Shown here piece by piece: positions 7,449 to 12,948 of a stretch of 12,948 nt of DNA. A model generated the notes under the pieces. The model worked only from the letters and a program-made list of their open reading frames with translations, did no database searches and was not told where the DNA came from. The DNA comes from JAWLFY01 sp964462125 (GTDB lineage Bacteria; Planctomycetota; Planctomycetia; Pirellulales; Pirellulaceae): positions 1 through 12,948 of the forward strand of contig CAYWXT010000159.1 of NCBI GenBank assembly GCA_964462125.1, written 5' to 3'. Every line of letters begins with the position of its first letter. Position 1 is the stretch's first letter. Position numbers and translations under genes: made by a program.

Positions 7449-8414
7449 ATGTTGCGCATCCTTGAAGTTAGTGAAAGTGGTTCGCCGCAAACGCTTGCCA
7501 ACGACGCATCGCTCGCGCCGCCAGGTGAAGGGGTTCTCCGATGGATTGACATGGAGCGGCCTGGCGAGGTTGAACTGAAGCTGCTTTCCCAACGGTTCGG
7601 ATTTCACCCCCTGGCGATTGAAGACTGCGCTCAGTTCGACGAACGTCCCAAGTTCGAAGACTATGACGATCACATCTTTGTCGTGACGCACGGATTCGAG
7701 TTGCGGCCCGAGGGCACGACGGAACCTCACCTGCTGGAGTTGCACACTTTCTTGGGAAGAAACTACCTCGTCACCGTGCATGATGGCCCGCTGCAGCCGC
7801 TAAACAAGGTCTGGGAACGGCTGGAGACGGACGGAACGGCGGCACGCCGCGGCGTGGATTTCATCCGGTATCTGATTGCCGACGCCATGGTTGACGCGTT
7901 TTTCCCGGTCGTCGATCACCTCGCGAGCCAGATCGAAGAGTTTGAGGATGCCCTTCTTGGCCGTTATCCAAGCCACAACACATTCGAGGATATTCTGCAG
8001 CTCAAGCGGCTGCTGGTTTCCCTGCGAAGGGTGCTTCCGCCCCAGCGGAACGTGCTCGCCCAATTGGCGAAACGCGAAGGAGGGCACATCAGCGACAAAA
8101 CGGCTCCGTACTTCCGCGACGTCTATGACCACTTGCTTCGGATCAACGAATCCGTCGAGGCGAATCGCGACCTGTTGGGCCATGTCCTCGACGCGTACCA
8201 ACGGACGATCTCGCAGCGAACAAACGAGATCATGAAACGCCTGACAATCCTTAGCGCTATTTTTCTGCCGCTGACTTTTATCACCGGCTTCTTTGGCCAA
8301 AATTTTGAGGGGTTGCCCTTTGGTTCAACCGAACTGATGCTGCTGATGCTCATTAGCTGTGCCGTCGTTCCCGCCGGGATGCTCTGGTTTTTTCTGCGAA
8401 GCAGGTGGTTCTAG
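7449..8414 (+). CDS. corA: CorA-family magnesium/cobalt transport protein
   Basis: The product has 321 residues. The ATG at 7449 is preferred because MLRILEV begins the usual N-terminal domain; an in-frame ATG at 7311 would add 46 residues with no family character. No strong Shine-Dalgarno sequence is seen. The cytoplasmic alpha/beta domain (1-150) contains HPLAIEDC (53-60) and RPKFEDYDDHIFVV (66-79), typical of CorA. A long helical stalk follows (about 150-262). Two membrane segments lie at the C-terminus (about 265-283 and 296-316). The pore signature normally read GMN is GQN here (residues 283-285 in ITGFFGQNF). CorA proteins form pentameric channels for Mg2+, Co2+ or Ni2+ in the inner membrane. 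The gene stands alone on this strand, between the REP-like element and the convergent kdtA gene. Its codons look somewhat less GC-rich than those of its neighbours, but this was judged by eye. Confidence 0.93.
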   Translation: MLRILEVSESGSPQTLANDASLAPPGEGVLRWIDMERPGEVELKLLSQRFGFHPLAIEDCAQFDERPKFEDYDDHIFVVTHGFELRPEGTTEPHLLELHTFLGRNYLVTVHDGPLQPLNKVWERLETDGTAARRGVDFIRYLIADAMVDAFFPVVDHLASQIEEFEDALLGRYPSHNTFEDILQLKRLLVSLRRVLPPQRNVLAQLAKREGGHISDKTAPYFRDVYDHLLRINESVEANRDLLGHVLDAYQRTISQRTNEIMKRLTILSAIFLPLTFITGFFGQNFEGLPFGSTELMLLMLISCAVVPAGMLWFFLRSRWF

Positions 8415-8458
8415 CAATGAGCCGGCCGGTCGTGCTGATCGCCAACATCACCAGAGCC

Positions 8459-9838
8459 CTATCCTCTGACCAAGCTCATGGCTTCCCCGGCTCGTTTCGA
8501 GAGGGAAGACCGGGAGGCGGCAGAGCGGATTTGCTGCCGTGGTGAATCGAGATGCTGCTTGATCGCGGCGACGGATCGTTCGGTCGCGCCTCGGTGGTCG
8601 CGAATGAGCTTGCGGGCCGCTCGGCCAAGGCTATCGGCCGCGGGCCGGTCATCGAGACACCGCGCCACGAAGGCTTGCAGGGCGGCTTCATCGACCACGC
8701 GGGCGGCGCCGCCGACGTCCAACAAGCGGCTAGCGATCTCTTGAAAATTCCGGGTATCGGGGCCAAAGGAAACCGCGCAACCGTAGCCGGCCGGTTCAAG
8801 CATGTTCTGGCCGCCGCGATCGCCAAAGCTGCCTCCCACCGTCGCGATCTGGCAAACGCCCCACCAATGCCGAAGCTCCCCGACGGTGTCGACCAGGATC
8901 ACTTCATCCGCTTCCCAGAGATCGGCGTATTGCGAGTCGCCGCGGGAACGCCGGATGGTGCGGAAGCCGGCTTCCGATATCAGTTTCGCCACCGCGTCGA
9001 ACCGCTCCGGATGGCGGGGAACGAGCATCAGCCTCAACTCGGGATGCGACCCGCGCAACTCCGAGTAGACCCGCAAGCCGATCGCTTCCTCCCCCGGCTG
9101 CGTGCTTCCGAAGCACCAGACCCGATGCCAGGGATCGACGCCGGCCCAGTTGTACCGCGAGGCCACCTCTGCGGTGTCTCTCGAGCTCGGCGCGTTGTCG
9201 AACTTCAACGATCCGGTCACCGTCACCCGATCGGGGGCGGCGCCACACTCGATGAACCGTTCGGCCACGGTGGCATCCTGGCACCCGACCCAAGTCAAAC
9301 GACGAAAAATGCTGCCGGTGACCGCGGCGAATCGCCGGTAGCCACGGGCGCTCCGCTCGCTCAGCCGGGCGTTGATCACCAGCACCGGACAACCGCGGGT
9401 AGCGGCCAGCCGGATCAGGTTGGGCCACAGTTCCAACTCGGCCAGGACCAGCGCATCGGGACGGAGTCGATCGAGCGTTCGCCGCACGGCCCAACTGAAA
9501 TCGAGCGGGCAAAAGAAGACCTGCTCGGGGCCAAAGTGCCGGACGGCCACGTCGTAACCGGTATCGGTCGAAGCGCTGATCGCGACCCGCGCCGCCGGCA
9601 CCTCGGCGGTCAACTGTCGGACCACCCCAGGCAGCAAGTTCACCTCGCCGACGCTGACCGCATGGATCCAAACCAAGGGGCGGTCGTCGCCGGACCGTAG
9701 TTGTGCGGCCCGGGCCGGTGACAGGCCCCAGAGTTTCTCACCGATCCCCCGTCGGTAGCGACCGAAACGGACGGCGCGGTAGAGGACCAGCGGCGAGAGC
9801 ACCGCGAGGGCCAACAGATAGACCAGATTGGCGAACAT
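8459..9838 (-). CDS. waaA: 3-deoxy-D-manno-octulosonic acid (Kdo) transferase
   Basis: The product has 459 residues, close to the usual 420-440. The ATG at 9838 is chosen over an in-frame ATG at 9952 because a GAAGGGA ribosome-binding sequence lies just before it, the protein then begins with its membrane segment, and the longer version would overlap the end of secA. An N-terminal anchor spans about 4-20. WIHAVSVGEVNLLPG (57-71) contains the catalytic base Glu65. Further family motifs are ALVLAELELWPNLI (129-142), VINARLSERSARGYRR (154-169), TGSLKFDN (208-215), GSTQPGEEAI (244-253), LVPRHPERF (272-280) and GGSFGDRGGQNMLEP (335-349). This is a GT-B (GT30) glycosyltransferase that adds Kdo from CMP-Kdo to lipid A precursor at the inner membrane, so the organism probably makes LPS. 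It lies 56 bp downstream of secA, possibly co-transcribed, and converges with corA. Confidence 0.95.
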   Translation of the reverse strand: MFANLVYLLALAVLSPLVLYRAVRFGRYRRGIGEKLWGLSPARAAQLRSGDDRPLVWIHAVSVGEVNLLPGVVRQLTAEVPAARVAISASTDTGYDVAVRHFGPEQVFFCPLDFSWAVRRTLDRLRPDALVLAELELWPNLIRLAATRGCPVLVINARLSERSARGYRRFAAVTGSIFRRLTWVGCQDATVAERFIECGAAPDRVTVTGSLKFDNAPSSRDTAEVASRYNWAGVDPWHRVWCFGSTQPGEEAIGLRVYSELRGSHPELRLMLVPRHPERFDAVAKLISEAGFRTIRRSRGDSQYADLWEADEVILVDTVGELRHWWGVCQIATVGGSFGDRGGQNMLEPAGYGCAVSFGPDTRNFQEIASRLLDVGGAARVVDEAALQAFVARCLDDRPAADSLGRAARKLIRDHRGATERSVAAIKQHLDSPRQQIRSAASRSSLSKRAGEAMSLVRG

Positions 9839-9852
9839 CGGAATCCCTTCCG
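9839..9852 (-). promoter_or_regulatory. Hairpin holding the kdtA ribosome-binding site
   Basis: Read on the minus strand this is CGGAA-GGGA-TTCCG, a perfect 5-bp stem with a GGGA loop of GNRA type, and the ATG of kdtA follows directly. The GGGA core of the Shine-Dalgarno sequence occupies the loop. The structure is seen directly; a regulatory role is inference, and a stem this short can arise by chance. Confidence 0.4.
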
Positions 9853-9894
9853 AAACGTATTGGCGGAGTATCAGACAGAGCGTTCCGGCTGACC

Positions 9895-12800
9895 CTACAC
9901 CATCTTCCTCATGCAACACGCCTTGTACTTCTTGCCGCTGCCGCATGGGCACGGATCGTTGCGTCCGATGCGGGGACCGGTGTTGCGGATCGGATCTGGT
10001 TTGGCATCGGCGGTTTGGCTGTTGGATTGGGCGGCAGCCCGTTGCGAGGGAGTGTCGGCTTCGCCCTCCAATGCTGCCGCGGGGTGGGCTTCGTCATGCC
10101 GAGCGGTGGCATCGACCCAGGTGCTGCGGATGAAGGCCTCGTTGAAGGACTCCATGCGGAAGATCAGGTCGGTGACCCGTTCCCCGATCGACCCCCACAT
10201 GCCTTCAAATTCTTTCATCCCCTGGCGTTTGTATTCCACCTTGGGGTCTTTTTGGGCGTATCCCTGAAGTCCCACGGCGGTGCGGAGGTGGTCCATCGTC
10301 AGCAGGTGATTTTTCCAGGCCTCATCGACGATGCTGAGCAGGATCTGGCGCTCCATCCGCCGCATTTCTGGGTGGAATCGATCATCGACGGCGCCGTCGA
10401 GGGCCAATTCCATTTCGGCTCGATTCATCCGCGAGAGGTCTTCGTGCGGAGGATGGTAATCGAGTTCGTTCTCGAGCCATTGGGTCAGGTGATCGAGTGC
10501 GCCGTTGCTGCCGCTGGCCAACGCTGCAGTCGTGTCGGGCGCGGCGGAGCCGAACAGTTCTTCGAGCTTCGATCGGGCTACCGACTGTTTTTGTTCTGCC
10601 GCACCGAGCGTTTGGCGGCTGTACTGGACGAGTTGGTTCTTGAGTTCTTCGCGATTGAGTTTGATCTCATCGGGGGTGAGTTCGACGTCGAACCGACCTT
10701 TGACCCAGCGGATCAGTCCATCGCGATCGAGGGTGACCTGGGATCCTTGCTTGGTGGTGAACCGCGAGATTCCGGTCAGCACCGGGTACTCGGCTTCCTT
10801 TTCGGCGTAGGCAGCTTCGGCGCGGGCCATCAACGTATCGGCGACCTGCCGCGGGTCCTCGACGTCGCGGAACTCATCCGGCGTCGTTTCGATTCCGAAC
10901 TTGTGCCGCATCCATCCGCACAGGGTTCGCAGCCCGAAATCGGGATCGAGCAGCGGAGCTCCCTCGTTGAGGTCGGTCGACTGGATCTTGGCGTGGGCTT
11001 TTTCGATAAACTCGCCGGCCATTTCATCGCGGTCCATCCGCTGCAGCTGGTGGTCCTGGTAGTTGGTACCCAGGCGGGTGTTGGCCCAGGTCGCCAGGGC
11101 CTTCCAGTTCCACTCGTCCTCCATCTCTTCGGGGAGGTTTTCTTCGATCGCATCGGCGATGATCACCTCGACCGCCCGCTCGGCCTGGTCCTTGGCGTAG
11201 GACTCGGCCATTTCGAAGTCCATGTTTTGGAAGTCGCGTGACTCGAGCGGGCATCCGAGTTCGCCCCCAGCGTAGGCGGCAAAGGAATCGACGCCGTAAT
11301 TCGGATCGAGGAAGGTGTCGACGAACTTGTCGATTTGGCCGCGGATCAGGTCCAGCACCATGGAGCGGGAGCTGTGGCCGTCGAGCAGGTTTTGGCGGTA
11401 GCGGTAGACCCGCTTTCGCTGCTCGTCCATGACTTCGTCGTAATCGAGCAGGCTTTTGCGGGTTTCGAAGTTGCGTTCTTCGACCTTCTTTTGGGCGGCA
11501 GCGATCCGGCGGGTGACGACCTTCGACTCGATCGCTTCCCCTTCCTTCATTCCCATCCGTTCCATCACACTCTTGACGAAGTCGCCGGCGAAGATCCGCA
11601 TCAGGTCGTCTTCGAGCGACAGAAAGAATCGGCTGCCGCCGGGATCACCCTGGCGTCCACAGCGGCCGCGAAGTTGCAGGTCGATCCGCCGCGATTCGTG
11701 CCGTTCGGTGCCGATCACATACAGCCCGCCGAGCTGCCGCACGAGCTCCCCTTCCTCGCTCATCTGTTCCCGCCGGTCGATCTCTTCGACCAACGCGTTC
11801 CATTCGTCATCGGGGACTTCGAGCCGGGTGGGGTATTTGTGTTGCAGTTGGGACCAGGCCATCGTTTCGGGGTTACCGCCGAGGATGATGTCGGTCCCGC
11901 GTCCAGCCATGTTGGTGGCGATCGTGACGGCGTGGGCGCGGCCGGCCTGAGCGACGATGTCCGCTTCCCGCCCGTGCTGCTTCGCGTTCAGCACGTCATG
12001 CTTGACCCCGCGTCGATCGAGCAGGGCGGAGAGGCGTTCACTCTTTTCGATACTGACCGTTCCGATCAGGATTGGTCGGCCGGCGCGATGGATTTCGGCG
12101 ATCTTGGATCGCGGCACCCGTTCGGCGTGCTTCTGGTCTTTGAGGACGATCTTCACCTCGTCGCTCGATTCCGATTCGATCTTGCCCCACAGTTCCGTGT
12201 CGTCGCGCAACTCCAGAACGTCCCATTTGTGAGTCCGCTCGATCTCCTCGGCGATCGCCTTGAACTTGTCCTGTTCGGTCAGGTAGATCAAGTCCGAGTG
12301 TTCGAGCCGCCGCAGCGGCCGGTTGGGCGGGATCGCGACGACGTCCAGTTTGTAGATTTTCCAGAACTCATTCGCCTCGGTCATCGCGGTCCCGGTCATG
12401 CCGGCGAGCTTCTTGTACATCTTGAAGATGTTTTGCAGCGACGCGGTGGCGAAGGTCTGGGTTTCCTGTTTGATCGGCACCCCTTCCTTGGCCTCGACCG
12501 CCTGATGCAACCCGTCGCTCCATTGGCGGCCCTCCATCAGCCGTCCGGTGAACTCGTCGACGATGATGACCTGACGATCCTTGATGACGTAGTTGACGTC
12601 TTTTTTGTAGAGGTGGTGAGCCTTCAGGGCGTTGTCGATCAGGTGGGGCCATTCCATGTTCCCCGCCGTGTAGAAGCTCTCCACCCCGGCAAGCGCTTCC
12701 GCTTCGCGAACTCCTTCATCGGTCAACGTCGCGGTGTGCTGTTTCTCATTGACCGTGAAGTGGATCTCTTTCTGAAGCTGGCGGGCGACCCGGTCGGCTT

Positions 12801-12948
12801 CGGAGTATCGGCCCAGATCCAGGTCGGCGGGCCCGCTGATGATCAGCGGCGTGCGGGCTTCGTCGATCAGGATGTTGTCGACCTCGTCGACGATCGCGTA
12901 ATTCAGCGGCCCCTGGCTCTGCTGGAGCTCTTTCGGGAAACGATCGTC
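9895..12948 (-). CDS. secA: Preprotein translocase ATPase SecA (N-terminal part beyond window)
   Basis: 1017 residues are visible, from just before the DEAD box to the stop; roughly 200 N-terminal residues, with the Walker A motif, lie past the right edge, so the full protein would be about 1,200 residues against 901 in E. coli. Visible numbering: DEVDNILIDEARTPLI (21-36) is motif II; the preprotein cross-linking domain follows; VDEFTGRLMEGRQWSDGLHQ is at 130-149; GMTGTA at 183-188; TNMAGRGTDIILGG at 345-358; QLRGRCGRQGD at 425-435, with Cys430 in place of the usual Ser. The scaffold helix region reads SLLDYDEVMDEQR (499-511), and GLQGYAQKDP is at 893-902. The tail is a low-complexity linker ending in a SEC-C zinc motif, CPCGSGKKYKACC (1000-1012). 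Two additions stand out: a beta-rich insert in NBD2 (12088-12228) and a repeated helical module (10366-11112). SecA powers export through SecYEG in the cytoplasm and at the inner membrane. No frameshift is seen. Confidence 0.97.
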   Translation of the reverse strand, partial: DDRFPKELQQSQGPLNYAIVDEVDNILIDEARTPLIISGPADLDLGRYSEADRVARQLQKEIHFTVNEKQHTATLTDEGVREAEALAGVESFYTAGNMEWPHLIDNALKAHHLYKKDVNYVIKDRQVIIVDEFTGRLMEGRQWSDGLHQAVEAKEGVPIKQETQTFATASLQNIFKMYKKLAGMTGTAMTEANEFWKIYKLDVVAIPPNRPLRRLEHSDLIYLTEQDKFKAIAEEIERTHKWDVLELRDDTELWGKIESESSDEVKIVLKDQKHAERVPRSKIAEIHRAGRPILIGTVSIEKSERLSALLDRRGVKHDVLNAKQHGREADIVAQAGRAHAVTIATNMAGRGTDIILGGNPETMAWSQLQHKYPTRLEVPDDEWNALVEEIDRREQMSEEGELVRQLGGLYVIGTERHESRRIDLQLRGRCGRQGDPGGSRFFLSLEDDLMRIFAGDFVKSVMERMGMKEGEAIESKVVTRRIAAAQKKVEERNFETRKSLLDYDEVMDEQRKRVYRYRQNLLDGHSSRSMVLDLIRGQIDKFVDTFLDPNYGVDSFAAYAGGELGCPLESRDFQNMDFEMAESYAKDQAERAVEVIIADAIEENLPEEMEDEWNWKALATWANTRLGTNYQDHQLQRMDRDEMAGEFIEKAHAKIQSTDLNEGAPLLDPDFGLRTLCGWMRHKFGIETTPDEFRDVEDPRQVADTLMARAEAAYAEKEAEYPVLTGISRFTTKQGSQVTLDRDGLIRWVKGRFDVELTPDEIKLNREELKNQLVQYSRQTLGAAEQKQSVARSKLEELFGSAAPDTTAALASGSNGALDHLTQWLENELDYHPPHEDLSRMNRAEMELALDGAVDDRFHPEMRRMERQILLSIVDEAWKNHLLTMDHLRTAVGLQGYAQKDPKVEYKRQGMKEFEGMWGSIGERVTDLIFRMESFNEAFIRSTWVDATARHDEAHPAAALEGEADTPSQRAAAQSNSQTADAKPDPIRNTGPRIGRNDPCPCGSGKKYKACCMRKMV
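10366..11112 (-). repeat. Four tandem helical modules inside SecA (protein-level repeat)
   Basis: Within the helical wing region of SecA four segments align on a shared pattern: an aromatic or Leu, a Trp, then [R/K/E][L/F][G/D] five residues on, a charged turn, a hydrophobic residue, then a helix starting with acidic and hydrophobic residues. They are encoded at 10984-11112 (WKALATWANTRLG), 10786-10947 (LRTLCGWMRHKFG), 10591-10731 (RDGLIRWVKGRFD) and 10366-10506 (LDHLTQWLENELD). E. coli SecA has a single comparable segment. The alignment was made by eye; identity is low apart from the Trp. Confidence 0.6.
12088..12228 (-). other. Beta-rich insertion in SecA nucleotide-binding domain 2
   Basis: Between the helix KFKAIAEEIERTH and the strand RPILIGTVSIEKSE, which are separated by only a few residues in ordinary SecA, lie about 47 extra residues. 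They read like a small beta barrel: VLELRDDTELWGKIESES, then DEVKIVL, then AERVPRSKIAEI. The alternation of short strands, a GKI turn and a final VPRSKI resembles the small SH3/Lsm-like 'nGevltGki...vpksdI' unit found in many planctomycete exported proteins. The insertion is clear from motif spacing; the fold is inference. Confidence 0.6.

Noticed and set aside
8482..8508. Inverted repeat (CTTCCC, CTCG, TTT loop, CGAG, GGGAAG) near the convergent ends of corA and kdtA, considered as a terminator.
   Set aside because: It lies inside the kdtA coding end, has an asymmetric bulge, and no T-run follows on either strand.
9703..11241. 512-codon open frame on the plus strand opposite secA.
   Set aside because: It is antisense to the strongly conserved SecA sequence and to the start of kdtA; long antisense frames are expected in GC-rich DNA with this codon bias.
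12724..12726. TTG considered as the SecA start codon.
   Set aside because: The frame continues without a stop to the right edge and encodes the conserved DEAD-box motif DEVDNILIDEAR upstream, so this is an internal Leu codon.

Overview
The window reads as chromosomal DNA from a planctomycete, probably near Rhodopirellula/Pirellulaceae. The main evidence is a secreted DUF1501 protein paired with a DUF1549/DUF1553 'planctomycete cytochrome' protein and a PPC-type surface protein. These families are hugely expanded in Planctomycetota and uncommon elsewhere. High G+C, a Kdo transferase (LPS-type outer membrane) and an unusually long SecA fit this. The genus is inference; no rRNA or other phylogenetic marker is present. 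No tRNA, rRNA, CRISPR array, insertion sequence or phage gene was seen.

Layout. (1) 1-4831, minus strand: an apparent secretion operon in the order DUF1501 protein (Tat-type signal) > DUF1549/DUF1553 protein (two haem-c-like motifs), joined by a TGATG stop/start overlap > after 119 bp, a PPC-domain exported protein cut by the left edge. (2) 4832-5114: divergent intergenic region. (3) 5115-7213, plus strand: a two-gene unit, an SDR-type nucleotide-sugar epimerase-like protein and, 5 bp later, a DHDPS/NAL-family aldolase. (4) 7214-7448: intergenic region with a REP-like imperfect palindrome. (5) 7449-8414, plus: CorA-family divalent cation channel. (6) 8459-9838, minus: Kdo transferase (waaA/kdtA), convergent with corA. 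(7) 9895-12948, minus: secA, its N-terminal part lost beyond the right edge, lying 56 bp upstream of kdtA in the same direction.

How the genes relate. Most encode envelope functions: secA drives protein export, kdtA builds the LPS inner core, corA moves Mg2+/Co2+, and the leftmost operon encodes exported proteins (one by Tat, two by Sec signals). The SDR/aldolase pair is probably a small carbohydrate or keto-acid pathway of unknown substrate.

Most notable observations: SecA carries an extra ~47-residue beta-rich segment inside nucleotide-binding domain 2, and its helical wing region is expanded into four recognisable tandem copies of a helical module; the SDR has Cys where the catalytic YxxxK lysine should be; the kdtA ribosome-binding site sits in a GNRA-type hairpin loop touching the ATG; and a REP-like hairpin lies between the aldolase gene and corA.
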